Below, piece by piece: positions 34,453 through 43,600 of a stretch of DNA of 64,000 nucleotides. The stretch is from the NCBI RefSeq assembly GCF_025359345.1, contig NZ_JANYGQ010000033.1, positions 264,224-328,223 of the forward strand, in the 5' to 3' direction. The notes under the pieces are model-generated. The model was not told where the DNA came from and ran no database searches. It saw only the letters and a program-made list of their open reading frames with translations. How positions within the stretch are numbered: the first letter of the stretch is position 1; each line of letters opens with the position of its first letter. This stretch comes from Mucilaginibacter sp. GTDB taxonomy: Bacteria; Bacteroidota; Bacteroidia; Sphingobacteriales; Sphingobacteriaceae. Made by a program: the position numbers and the translations under genes.

Positions 34453-35325
34453 ATGAAACTATCCCTCGGCTTTTCGCCCTGCCCAAACGATACCTTTATT
34501 TTTGATGCGATGATCCATCATAAAATTGACACTGAAGGACTTGAGTTCGACGTGTTTTATGATGATGTGGAGACCCTCAACCAAAAAGCCATGGTTGGCG
34601 AGCTGGATATTACCAAGCTGAGCTACCATGCTTTTGCGTATGTGACAGATAGATACGTTTTGCTGGATGCAGGAAGCGCGCTGGGTTTTGGGGTAGGACC
34701 GTTACTAATTTCGGATGTCGAAATTTCGATTTCGGATTTGGAAAAGGGAGAAATTCGAAATGGTAAATCCGAAATCCGAAATCCTTTAATCGGCATCCCC
34801 GGTAAATACACCACTGCCAATTTTTTATTGGGCACAGCCTTCCCAAACGCCACCAACAAAGTTGAATTGGTATTTTCAGATATCGAAGATGCTGTGCTGG
34901 AAGGCAGGGTTGATGTTGGCCTGATCATCCACGAAAACCGCTTTACTTACCAGGATAAGGGCCTCAAAAAAATTATCGATCTGGGGGATTACTGGGAAAA
35001 GCAGACCGGGTGCGCCATCCCGCTGGGTGGCATCGTTGCAAATCGCCGGCTACCGTTGGATGTTCAGCATAAAATAAATCGCGTTATACGCCGCTCGGTT
35101 GAGTTTGCTTTTGAAAACCCAAAATCGGGACTTGAGTTTATCCGCTCGCATGCCCAGGAAATGAGCGAAGAAGTGATGTACAAGCACATTGAGCTGTATG
35201 TAAATAAGTATTCCGTAGATTTGGGCGCCGAAGGAAAAAAGGCGGTACGGATACTGTTTGATAAAGCGCTGGAAAATAAGCTAATCCCGGAAGTGAAGGA
35301 AGGCATATTTTTGTCTGAACCATGA
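34453..35325 (+). CDS. mqnD: 1,4-dihydroxy-6-naphthoate synthase with a repeat-derived insert
   Basis: Converts cyclic dehypoxanthine futalosine to 1,4-dihydroxy-6-naphthoate in menaquinone synthesis. Family motifs are LGFSPCPNDTFIF, DVETLNQKA, TKLSYHAF, GVGPLLIS, GIPGKYTTANFLL and the HENRFTY region. It is 290 residues long. Between GVGPLLIS and IGIPGKYTT, residues about 86-111 are encoded by a TTTCGGATT-family palindrome, in frame, where the Thermus enzyme as I remember it has a short loop. The stop codon lies in the first bases of another inverted repeat (35319-35408). Otherwise complete and probably functional. Confidence 0.93.
   Translation: MKLSLGFSPCPNDTFIFDAMIHHKIDTEGLEFDVFYDDVETLNQKAMVGELDITKLSYHAFAYVTDRYVLLDAGSALGFGVGPLLISDVEISISDLEKGEIRNGKSEIRNPLIGIPGKYTTANFLLGTAFPNATNKVELVFSDIEDAVLEGRVDVGLIIHENRFTYQDKGLKKIIDLGDYWEKQTGCAIPLGGIVANRRLPLDVQHKINRVIRRSVEFAFENPKSGLEFIRSHAQEMSEEVMYKHIELYVNKYSVDLGAEGKKAVRILFDKALENKLIPEVKEGIFLSEP
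34708..34784. repeat. palindromic repeat inside the mqnD reading frame, TTTCGGATT family
   Basis: The left arm has AATTTCGGATGTCG and CGATTTCGGATTTGG, the right arm GGTAAATCCGAAATCC and GAAATCC, around GAAAAGGGAGAAA. Its intergenic relative is at 15334-15421 between adk and obgE. It encodes about 25 residues rich in Ser, Glu, Ile and Lys, with no stop in this frame. Confidence 0.85.
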
Positions 35326-35408
35326 TTCGCTTGATTCAAGGATTGTCTTGATGGAAGCAAATTAATAGGCACTGGCATCAAGAAATCCTCTAATCCTTTA
35401 ATCATGGT
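35319..35408. repeat. inverted repeat with ACCATGATT arms overlapping the mqnD stop
   Basis: The left arm 35319-35353 (ACCATGATTCGC to CTTGATG) pairs imperfectly with 35375-35408 (CATCAAG to AATCATGGT). The TGA of mqnD is part of the left arm, so the last codons of the gene derive from or overlap the element. It lies before truB and may weaken read-through. Confidence 0.75.
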
Positions 35409-35436
35409 CTGCAGCTAATCGGTGTAATCATAATAA

Positions 35437-36156
35437 ATGAAATCAACTTACAAAAACATAGACGAATTTGCCGAAGGCGAGCTGTTATTGGTTAACAAGC
35501 CTTACAACTGGACCAGCTTTGATGTTGTCGGCAAAATCCGCAACTCATTTAAACCGTTAAAATTAAAGGTGGGCCATGCGGGCACGCTCGACCCATTGGC
35601 AACAGGCCTGCTTATTATCTGTACCGGAAAAATGACCAAGCAGATCGATACCTTCCAGGCTCAGGAAAAGGAATATACCGGCACTATGATTTTGGGCGAA
35701 ACCACGCCGTCATACGATATGGAAACCGAAGCCGACCAGAAATTCGACATCAACAATATTACCGAAGAGCAAATAAAAGCAGCCTGTGCGCAGTTTATCG
35801 GCGAAATTGGCCAGTACCCACCGGCGCACTCTGCTATTAAGATTGATGGCGAACGGTTATATGAAAAAGCCCGCAGGGGTGAGGATGTTGAACTGCGCCT
35901 GCGTACAGTTACTATTACTGAATTTGAAATTACTAGTATTGCTTTGCCTGAAGTAAGCTTCAGGGTGGTGTGCAGCAAGGGTACTTATATCCGTTCGTTG
36001 GTAAACGATTTTGGGAAAGCGCTGAACAATGGAGCCTATCTTTCAAAATTAAGGCGCACACGTAGCGGGGACTATAATGTTGACGATGCCTGGGAAGTGA
36101 TGGAATTAGTGAATACCATACGCGAACTAAAGGCGGCATCTGTTATACCTGAATAG
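35437..36156 (+). CDS. truB: tRNA pseudouridine(55) synthase
   Basis: Makes pseudouridine 55 in the T-loop of tRNAs. The catalytic aspartate is Asp52 in GHAGTLDPLATGLL. KPYNWTSFDVV near the N-terminus, QYPPAHSAIKIDGERLYEKAR near residue 128 and GTYIRSLVNDFGKAL near residue 187 are all standard. At 239 residues it is the short bacterial form without a PUA extension. ribF follows after 71 bases on the same strand, a pairing common in bacteria. Confidence 0.95.
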   Translation: MKSTYKNIDEFAEGELLLVNKPYNWTSFDVVGKIRNSFKPLKLKVGHAGTLDPLATGLLIICTGKMTKQIDTFQAQEKEYTGTMILGETTPSYDMETEADQKFDINNITEEQIKAACAQFIGEIGQYPPAHSAIKIDGERLYEKARRGEDVELRLRTVTITEFEITSIALPEVSFRVVCSKGTYIRSLVNDFGKALNNGAYLSKLRRTRSGDYNVDDAWEVMELVNTIRELKAASVIPE

Positions 36157-36227
36157 GTTATTCGTAACAAATCTAAAACCGGGCAACTCAAACTGGAAAT
36201 CAAAAGTATCTTTGTGAACTGACAACA

Positions 36228-37160
36228 ATGAAGATCTATCATAATATTGACGAATTTACCCGCCTGAACAACGCCGTTGTCACTATCGGCACATTTGACG
36301 GCGTGCATACCGGTCACCGTAAAATTATTGCGGATTTAAAACAGCTTGCTGCCGAAACCGGCGGCGAAACGGTGCTACTTACCTTTTTTCCGCATCCGCG
36401 GATGATTTTGCACCCGGAAGACGAAAGCATCAAAATGATTAATACCATCGACGAAAAAGCAGAAATGCTGGAAGAATTGGGTATCGACCATTTGATTATT
36501 ACGCCGTTTTCGCGCGATTTCTCCAACCAGTCTCCCGAGGAATATATACGTGAGGTGCTGGTGAACAAAATCGGCACAAAAAAAATTGTGATTGGTTATG
36601 ACCACCGCTTTGGTAAAGACAGGCAGGGTGGTCTTGCAGATTTGCAGCGGCTCGGTCCAGTTTATGGTTTCGACGTGGTTGAAATACCCGAGCAGGATAT
36701 TTACGAGGTTGCCATCAGCTCCACCCGCGTTCGTGAGGCGCTGCTGAATGGCGCCATTGAGCTTGCCCATACTTTTTTGAGCTACCCGTTTTTTATAACC
36801 GGCAGGGTGGTGCGCGGCGACCAGTTGGGCCGTACCATTGGCTATCCAACAGCCAATATTGTCATCGGCGAAAAATACAAGCTGGTGCCGCTGGATGGGA
36901 TTTTTGCCGTAAGGGTGAAAATTGATGGTGAAGTTTACGACGGCATGGCCTACATAGGCACCCGGCCAACCATTAACGGTACCCGCCGTAACATCGAGGT
37001 TAATATTTTTGATTTCGACAGGGAGATATATAACCAGCAGATCCGCATGGAGTTTTACAACTTTGTGCGCGACGATATGAAGTTTGATTCGCTGGAAGCG
37101 CTTAAGGAGCAGATAAGGAAAGATAAATTGGATGTGGAAGCGCTTTTAGGAAGTGAGTAG
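36228..37160 (+). CDS. ribF: bifunctional riboflavin kinase / FAD synthetase
   Basis: Makes FMN and then FAD. The N-terminal nucleotidyltransferase domain has TIGTFDGVHTGHRKII near residue 24, GYDHRFGKDRQGG near residue 122 and the ISSTRVREAL motif near residue 163. The C-terminal riboflavin kinase domain has GRVVRGDQLGRTIGYPTANI and the MAYIGTRPTINGT motif near residue 243. The 310-residue length is standard. It is followed by a GTCATTGCGAG palindrome that may end the truB-ribF transcript. Confidence 0.96.
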   Translation: MKIYHNIDEFTRLNNAVVTIGTFDGVHTGHRKIIADLKQLAAETGGETVLLTFFPHPRMILHPEDESIKMINTIDEKAEMLEELGIDHLIITPFSRDFSNQSPEEYIREVLVNKIGTKKIVIGYDHRFGKDRQGGLADLQRLGPVYGFDVVEIPEQDIYEVAISSTRVREALLNGAIELAHTFLSYPFFITGRVVRGDQLGRTIGYPTANIVIGEKYKLVPLDGIFAVRVKIDGEVYDGMAYIGTRPTINGTRRNIEVNIFDFDREIYNQQIRMEFYNFVRDDMKFDSLEALKEQIRKDKLDVEALLGSE

Positions 37161-37171
37161 TAAAAAAACTT

Positions 37172-37291
37172 GTCATTGCGAGCGCAGCGCGGCAACCGCA
37201 CGCCGTGCACAACCGCCAATGCAAGTTACCCACCTTTCTGTCCGCTCTGTATTGTTCGCGGTTGCCGCGCTCGTTCCTCGCTCGCAATGAC
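37172..37291. repeat. palindromic repeat, GTCATTGCGAG family, copy 2
   Basis: 120 bases whose ends (GTCATTGCGAGCG and CGCTCGCAATGAC) and inner GCGCGGCAACCGC/GCGGTTGCCGCGC segments are complementary. The loop TGTCCGCTCTGTAT is shared with copy 1 at 34352. The shared loop shows that the whole unit, not only the stem, was copied. Confidence 0.9.
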
Positions 37292-37399
37292 AAAACGGGA
37301 GACGCTTTATAAAACAACTTCATTATCATACTTGTATTAAAATAACTACCTTACATTTACCGTTTTAGTTCTACTAACCATGAACCACGGACTCCGCCT

Positions 37400-38452
37400 A
37401 TGGCCAAACTTAACCTGGATAAACAAGAAAGCGAATTTTTGAACCGTGCCATACAGCACTGGGAAGATGAGCATTTGATTGATGCCGGCGCTGCCGGTAA
37501 GCTCCGCGATTCGTATGATGTGAAAGGCTTCGACTGGATGCGGCTGGCGAAATATTCATTTTGGATAGCGCTGGCCTGCGGGTTTATAGCCGTAGGCTCG
37601 CTGATTATTGATGATAAAGTTATTGCGTGGCTAAAAAGCCTTTATTATACCCCTGATATTGTTATAAGCATAGCAACCGGTGTTTTGGCTGCGGTGTTGT
37701 TTTATTTCGGCAGGCGCTGGGAGAAGAAATATCCTGAAAAAGTATTCAGCAATGAAGCGATAGTTTTTAGTGGGGTGCTGTCGACCGCCTGTTGTATAGC
37801 CTACCTGGGTAAAACATTTGATAACGGCTCTGGGCACTATTCACTCTTATTTTTGCTATCCATATTTGTTTACGGGGTTCTGGCGTACCGTTTGGAGTCG
37901 CGGTTGATATGGTTGTTCGCACTGGTATCGCTGGGCAGTTGGTTCGGCACCGAGACTGGCTATCAAACCCACTGGGCCGATTACTTTTTGGGGATGAATT
38001 ACCCGCTGCGCTTTGTGCTGTTCGGCCTGGTTTGTTTAACCGCTATTTACCTGCTTAAGAACCGCAAATGGTTTGCGCTGTTTTGGGAGCTTACCTATGT
38101 TGTTGGCATGCTGTATATGTTTTTATCGCTTTGGATGCTGAGCGTTTTTGGCAACCTGGGCAATTTGGATACCTGGTGGCATATTAAACAAATCAGCTTA
38201 TTTTATTGGGGCATTATTTCGGCGGTGGTAGCAGCTGGATTTTTACTGCTGGGCTTAAAAACCAAAGATGTCATTGCCCGCGAGTTTGGAATTACGTTCC
38301 TGCTTATTTTCATCTACACCAAATACTTCGAGTATTTTTGGGAACACACCAATAAGGCCTTGTTCTTCGCTATTTTGGGTGCTTCCTTTTGGCTGATTGG
38401 GAGAAAAGCGGAGAAGATTTGGAATTTTAGGAGCAGGGTGGTGGTTGATTGA
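37400..38452 (+). CDS. DUF2157-like multi-pass membrane protein
   Basis: A 350-residue protein. A soluble helical N-terminus of about 55 residues (LNRAIQHWEDEHLIDAGAAGKL) resembles the short domain at the start of DUF2157 proteins. About nine membrane helices follow. No catalytic residues are recognisable and the role is unknown. It is a single gene bounded by two repeats. Confidence 0.65.
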   Translation: MAKLNLDKQESEFLNRAIQHWEDEHLIDAGAAGKLRDSYDVKGFDWMRLAKYSFWIALACGFIAVGSLIIDDKVIAWLKSLYYTPDIVISIATGVLAAVLFYFGRRWEKKYPEKVFSNEAIVFSGVLSTACCIAYLGKTFDNGSGHYSLLFLLSIFVYGVLAYRLESRLIWLFALVSLGSWFGTETGYQTHWADYFLGMNYPLRFVLFGLVCLTAIYLLKNRKWFALFWELTYVVGMLYMFLSLWMLSVFGNLGNLDTWWHIKQISLFYWGIISAVVAAGFLLLGLKTKDVIAREFGITFLLIFIYTKYFEYFWEHTNKALFFAILGASFWLIGRKAEKIWNFRSRVVVD

Positions 38453-38456
38453 AATG

Positions 38457-38522
38457 GATTAGGTTGATTGAGTTGAATAAGTTGTTTGCCGCGCTAAACT
38501 AAACCTTACTCAATCCGTCAGA
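38457..38522. repeat. GATTAGGTTGATT repeat, partial hairpin
   Basis: GGATTAGGTTGATTGAG is partly mirrored by CTTACTCAATCCG. The sequence is related to the element at 14257-14335. It lies between two plus-strand genes, immediately before the start at 38528, so the downstream promoter must lie in or before it. Confidence 0.5.
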
Positions 38523-38527
38523 TAGTT

Positions 38528-38965
38528 ATGATTAAAACCACGACTTTATTAACAATTTTGGCATTCGCATTAGTGCCAATTTATCAATCTAAACCCATTT
38601 ATAAGCCAATCGAAAAGGACAGCATACTTATCGGTGAATGGATGATTACAGGATTTGGCAATGTCGATGATAAAGGCCGTGTATTGTGGGGGCAATGTAA
38701 TGCATGTTCCCTGATAAGATTTTATAAAAATGGTCAAGGCGTAATTATAGGCGCCGAAGGTAATGGGCCAACTACATACCTTGCATGGTCATTAAAAAGC
38801 AGCCGGCTATCGTTTAAATTCAGCGGAAAAAAACAACGCAGTGGTTTTATAAAGGGGAACCTGAAATATATTTCAAGTTATTGTATAAAGGGGAATAAGA
38901 AAGACATTATTTTGTTAGACACCAGGCAAAATTTCGAATTGATGTTGACCAGGACGGTCGATTAA
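38528..38965 (+). CDS. small secreted protein, possible lipocalin-like fold
   Basis: A 145-residue protein with an N-terminal signal peptide (MIKTTTLLTILAFALVPIYQ). The remainder is beta-rich with a GEWMITGFGNVDDKG segment, like small lipocalin-type domains of Bacteroidota, and two cysteines (QCNACS) near the middle. The fold is a guess. No named family was recognised. Base composition is more AT-rich than its neighbours. Confidence 0.5.
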   Translation: MIKTTTLLTILAFALVPIYQSKPIYKPIEKDSILIGEWMITGFGNVDDKGRVLWGQCNACSLIRFYKNGQGVIIGAEGNGPTTYLAWSLKSSRLSFKFSGKKQRSGFIKGNLKYISSYCIKGNKKDIILLDTRQNFELMLTRTVD

Positions 38966-38984
38966 CAATTAATAAGCGAGATTA

Positions 38985-39608
38985 TTAGTGCTTAAAAAAC
39001 ACCAAATAAACCTGCTTCACCACCTGGTACCCTGCGAATGCAAAAAACAAAATCGCGATACTGGTATTAATCAGTTTGGTGCTTAAGGCAAATTTGCTTT
39101 GAATATATTGTGCAAACTTGGCGTACATAAACAGCGCCAAAAACGCCCCGGCGGCGGCGCCAACACTGAAAATTATTAATGCTATTTGCCCGGCTACAAT
39201 CCATTCATGGGTGATCAGATAGGTGCCTGTTATCATCCAGAAGGGTATTTGCACCGGGTTTACAATACCCAGTATGATGCCGTACCGTATACTTGCGCGC
39301 TCGGAGTAATTTGCTTTGGGTGGTTTGTTGCGGTTTATCCACGTTATAGTCCCCAGCAAGGTAAACAATACCAGCATAATCCAATCAATTACCATATCCA
39401 GTTTAACCTGCGTGGCGAGCCATTTGGCGGCGTGCATAATAAACAAGGTGAAAAAGAATTCGACAGCGGAGAAGGATATGATAAACATCATGGCCTGTTT
39501 AAAGCCACGGTTGATGGTTATTTTAACGAGGGCAAGGTTAATGTTGCCAGGCGGCACATAACCGATAAAGTTTGCTATTACACCGATGAAGAATGTTAGA
39601 AATATCAT
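38985..39608 (-). CDS. LysE-family exporter
   Basis: A 207-residue inner-membrane protein with six hydrophobic segments. The signature near the first helix is YVPPGNINLALV, a variant of the PGP motif of LysE/RhtB amino acid exporters, followed by GFKQAMMFIISFSAVEF. NPVQIPFWM near residue 117 is also typical. The substrate is unknown, perhaps an amino acid. It stands downstream of lspA, separated by a palindromic repeat. Confidence 0.82.
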   Translation of the reverse strand: MIFLTFFIGVIANFIGYVPPGNINLALVKITINRGFKQAMMFIISFSAVEFFFTLFIMHAAKWLATQVKLDMVIDWIMLVLFTLLGTITWINRNKPPKANYSERASIRYGIILGIVNPVQIPFWMITGTYLITHEWIVAGQIALIIFSVGAAAGAFLALFMYAKFAQYIQSKFALSTKLINTSIAILFFAFAGYQVVKQVYLVFFKH

Positions 39609-39616
39609 TTGAAAAA

Positions 39617-39701
39617 TAGTCTTAAGTCAGGAGTCTTGAGTCGTAAGTCAAAAAGAACCAAATTTGACTCTGGACTTACGACTCAAGACTATCGACTAAA
39701 T
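39617..39701. repeat. palindromic repeat, AGTCTTAAGTC family
   Basis: AGTCTTAAGTCAGGAGTC and TTGAGTCGTAAGTC are mirrored by GACTCTGGACTTACGACTC and AAGACTATCGACT around an A/T-rich loop. It is the clearest intergenic copy of the family found in mqnB. It lies between lspA and the LysE-type gene. Confidence 0.88.
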
Positions 39702-40307
39702 TCAAACTTCCTCCATCTCGCTATTCGGGCTGGCCACTTCGGGCACTTCGCGCTTAAAGTAGCGTTTCTGAAATATCAGTATGGCAATTACGCCCACTGA
39801 GATAGATGCATCGGCAAGGTTAAATATCGGCTCAAAAAACTCGAAGTGCTGATTACCCCATACCGGAACCCAGGATGGATAGGTGCCTTTAAATAACGGG
39901 AAGTAAAACATATCAACTACCCGGCCTTCAAATATATGACCGTTTTGGTATAGCAGGCCATAAAAGGTGGAGTCGATAATATTACCCAGTGCACCGGCAA
40001 ATATCAGTGCAACGCACATGATGAGGCCGCGATGGTATTTATGCTTTATTAAGTGGACAAGGCCATAACCTATGCCGCAAACGGCAACTATGCGAAACAA
40101 TGTGAGTGCAAGTTTGCCAACTTTGCCGCCCAGCTCCCAGCCAAAGGCCATGCCGTTGTTTTCGGTATAGCGCAGCATACCATGCTGGCCCATAAAGTGG
40201 ATTTCGGAGTTAAAATCCATATGTGTGCGTACCCAGGTTTTTATCACCTGGTCAACCAACACAATAATAGCAGCTACAAGAAAAGGTTTTAAGTAAACCG
40301 CCTTCAT
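39702..40307 (-). CDS. lspA: lipoprotein signal peptidase (signal peptidase II)
   Basis: Cleaves lipoprotein signal peptides at the inner membrane. It has four hydrophobic segments. The catalytic aspartates are Asp112 in GNIIDSTFYG and Asp166 in FNLADASI. NNGMAFG near residue 50 is the conserved Asn-Gly segment. The 201 residues include a periplasmic insert around 120-160, common in Bacteroidota. It abuts dksA with no gap, downstream of ileS, the usual neighbourhood of lspA. Confidence 0.95.
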   Translation of the reverse strand: MKAVYLKPFLVAAIIVLVDQVIKTWVRTHMDFNSEIHFMGQHGMLRYTENNGMAFGWELGGKVGKLALTLFRIVAVCGIGYGLVHLIKHKYHRGLIMCVALIFAGALGNIIDSTFYGLLYQNGHIFEGRVVDMFYFPLFKGTYPSWVPVWGNQHFEFFEPIFNLADASISVGVIAILIFQKRYFKREVPEVASPNSEMEEV

Positions 40308-40691
40308 TTATTGCTTTAATTTTGCTTCCATACTCAAAGTAGTATGAGGTACAGCACGTAAACGCTCTTTAGGGATAAGCTTACCGGTTTCGCGGCAAAC
40401 GCCATAAGTTTTGTTTTCAATGCGTACCAGGGCAGCTTCCAATTGCTCTATAAACTTTTTCTGGCGTGCAGCCAGTTGGTTTATTTGTTCCTTCTCCAGC
40501 GTAGCCGACCCATCTTCCAGGGTTTTATAAGTACCGGCAGTATCGTCGGTTCCGTTTGCGTTAGGTGAACTCAAAGAGGTTGCAAGTGCATTCAGCTCTT
40601 CTTTTGCGCTGCGTAATTTATCAAGCAGAAGCGTCTTAAATTCCTGCAGGTCTGACTCAGAGTACCTTGTTTTTTCGTTTTCTTGTTTCAT
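40308..40691 (-). CDS. DksA/TraR-type protein with degenerate zinc site
   Basis: A 127-residue protein with a coiled-coil N-terminal half (FKTLLLDKLRSAKEELNALA) and the C-terminal DksA/TraR signature YGVCRETGKLIPKERLRAVPH. Only one of the four zinc cysteines remains, the others being Thr, Ser or absent. In proteobacterial DksA these bind zinc and support action in the RNA polymerase secondary channel. Loss of the ligands is, as I recall, the rule for this Bacteroidota group. It lies between ileS and lspA with no spacer on either side. Confidence 0.88.
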   Translation of the reverse strand: MKQENEKTRYSESDLQEFKTLLLDKLRSAKEELNALATSLSSPNANGTDDTAGTYKTLEDGSATLEKEQINQLAARQKKFIEQLEAALVRIENKTYGVCRETGKLIPKERLRAVPHTTLSMEAKLKQ

Positions 40692-43600
40692 TTAAATTTT
40701 ACTAATAGCTATCAAAATTTCATTTCCATCAATCTCCACGGGTTCACCCTCAGTTAGCTCATTATCAAGCACAATGGTGTCTGCCAGAATTTCGGCGCAA
40801 ATATAGGATAAATTATTATTTATGGCTTCCCATAAAGTTTCGTCGCATTTGACTCTAACATTTATCTTATCCGTAACTTCAAATCCCTTCTCCTTACGCA
40901 GATTCTGTACCCGGTTTATGAACTCGCGGGAAAGTCCTTCCTGTTTCAGTTCGTCGGTTATGGTAACATCTAAAGCCACGGTTAGTTTGCCTAAATTTGC
41001 AACTTGCCATCCCGGAACATCTTCTGCTATAATTTCAACGTCGGTCAGGTTTATCAAATGCTGGGTCGGCAGCAATAAGTCGCCATTATCTTCCAGCTTT
41101 GCAATATCATCCTGGCTTAAATTGCCTATCGCTTCTGCCACAATCTTCATATCCTTGCCAACTTTTACGCCAAGCGCTTTAAAGTTTGGTTTTATCTTCT
41201 TTTTGATAAAGCCGGCGGTATCGGTTATGTATTCAATGCCTTTTATATTGGTTTCGGATAATATCAAATCCTTAACCTGTTCAATCTGGCCTTTAAATTT
41301 TTTGTCGAGTATCGGCAGTAAAATTTTGCTCAATGGCTGCCTTACGTTGATACCTACCTTTTTACGCAGCGACAACACCAGCGACGATATATCCTGCGCC
41401 ATCTGCATGCGTTCTTCCAGTCCGGCGTTTACTAAATCTGCGTGATATTCGGGGAAGTAAGCCAGGTGGACAGATTCAAAAGCTTCTTTTTTGGTAATGC
41501 TGTTTAAATCGGTATACAAGCGCTCCGCAAAAAACGGCGCAATTGGCGACATCAATTTTGCAACGGTAGTTAAACAAGTGTACAGCGTTTGGTAGGCCGA
41601 CAGCTTATCATCCGAATTATCCGAACGCCAGAAACGGCGGCGGCTTAACCGAACGTACCAGTTGCTTAAATGCGCATCCACAAAATCCTGTATGGCGCGG
41701 GCTGCTTTAGTTGGCTCAAAATCAGCGTAAAATGCGTCCACCTCCTTGCTCAGGGTATTCAGCAGGCTGATGATCCACTGGTCAATTTCGGGCCTGCCGG
41801 TTATTGCAATTTCTGCCTCGCTGTAAGTAAACTTATCGATGTTGGCATACATTACAAAGAATGTATACGTGTTGTACAGTGTGCCGAAAAACTTGCGCCT
41901 TACCTCGTCAATACCGTCAGCATTAAACTTCAGGTTGTCCCATGGTGCGGCATTGCTGATCATGTACCAGCGCGGTGCGTCGGCGCCAAATTTTTCTATG
42001 GTTTCAAACGGGTCGACGCCATTACCCAGGCGTTTTGACATTTTGTTGCCATTTTTATCCAGCACCAAACCGTTCGAGATTACGTTTTTAAACGCAACGC
42101 CGCCATTGCCAACTTCGGCATTGATGGCTTTTACCTCGTCGCTGGTTTCGCTCAGCATTACCGCAATGGCATGCAGGGTGAAAAACCAGCCGCGGGTTTG
42201 GTCAACACCTTCGGCGATGAAATCGGCCGGGTAGGCATTCTTAAACGCTTCTTTATTTTCGAAAGGGAAATGCCATTGCGCATACGGCATGGCGCCGCTG
42301 TCGAACCAAACGTCAATCAGGTCGGGCTCACGGTACATTGGTGTGCCGGTTGATGAAACTAATATTACATCATCCACATATGGCCTGTGCAAATCGTCCA
42401 GCTTAAAGCTTTCGGGCATTAAACCAGCCTTTATCGATTTTTCAATCTCGTTATTTAAATCGGCAATCGAACCGATACACAATTCCTCGCCGCCGTTTTC
42501 CTCGCGCCAGATAGGCAGCGGAGTGCCCCAATACCGTGAGCGCGACAAGTTCCAATCCACCAAATTTTCCAGCCAGTTGCCAAAGCGGCCTGTACCGGTT
42601 GATTCAGGTTTCCAGTTGATGGTTTTGTTGAGCGCCACCATTTTGTCCTTAACGGCAGTGGTGCGGATAAACCAGCTATCCAGCGGGTAGTATAAAATCG
42701 GCTCGTCGCTGCGCCACGAGTGCGGGTAGCTGTGCTCGTATTTTTTTACGTCGAATGCCTTGTTTTCGGTTTTCAGCTTTATCGATATCAATACATCGGT
42801 AGCCTTAAACCCTTCAGCTTCGCGTTCTTCTTTGCTGTAATATTCTTCTTTAACATAACGACCGGCGAAATCGGTAACCTCATCCACAAAACGGCCCTGC
42901 TTGTTTACCAGCGGTACATCTTTGCCAAACTCGTCCTTCACCATTACCGATGGCACGTTGTTTTCCTTACAGGCCCGGAAGTCGTCCGAACCAAAAACAG
43001 AGGCCGTGTGCACGATGCCGGTACCGTCTTCGGTAGTTACAAAGTCGGCAGGGATAACGCGGAAGGCGTTTTTCTCTAAGTCCTCATTGATAACGTAAGG
43101 CATCAACTGGTAATAATGCAGGCCTAAAAACTCGGAGCCTTTATAAGTGCCTTTTACTTCCCAGGGGATAATTTTATCGCCACCTTTATAATCGGCAAAC
43201 GAAGCGTTTTCGCCTTCGGCCTTAAAGTGCTTGCCCACCAAATCCTTAGCCAGTACTACCGTTACCGGTAAAAAAGTATAGGGATTGAAGGTGCTTATTT
43301 TTACGTAGTCTATTTTTTCGCCAACGGCAAGTGCACAGTTTGCCGGGAGTGTCCACGGGGTGGTCGTCCAGGCTAATATGAAAAGGTCGCTGGTGATGTT
43401 TTCAAACAAAAACTCCGAATCCTTATCCCTTTTAACCTTAAACTGTGCGGTGATGGAGGTATCCTTCACCATTTTATAGGTTCCCGGCTGGTTAAGCTCG
43501 TGCGAGCTTAGGCCGGTGCCCGATTTTGGCGAATACGGCTGAACGGTATAACCTTTGTATAATAAGCCCTTGGTATGAAACTCTTTCAGTATCCACCAAA

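Noticed and set aside
40822..43079. Several 100-200 codon frames opposite ileS
   Set aside because: Complements of a highly conserved synthetase gene; no domains and no promoters.
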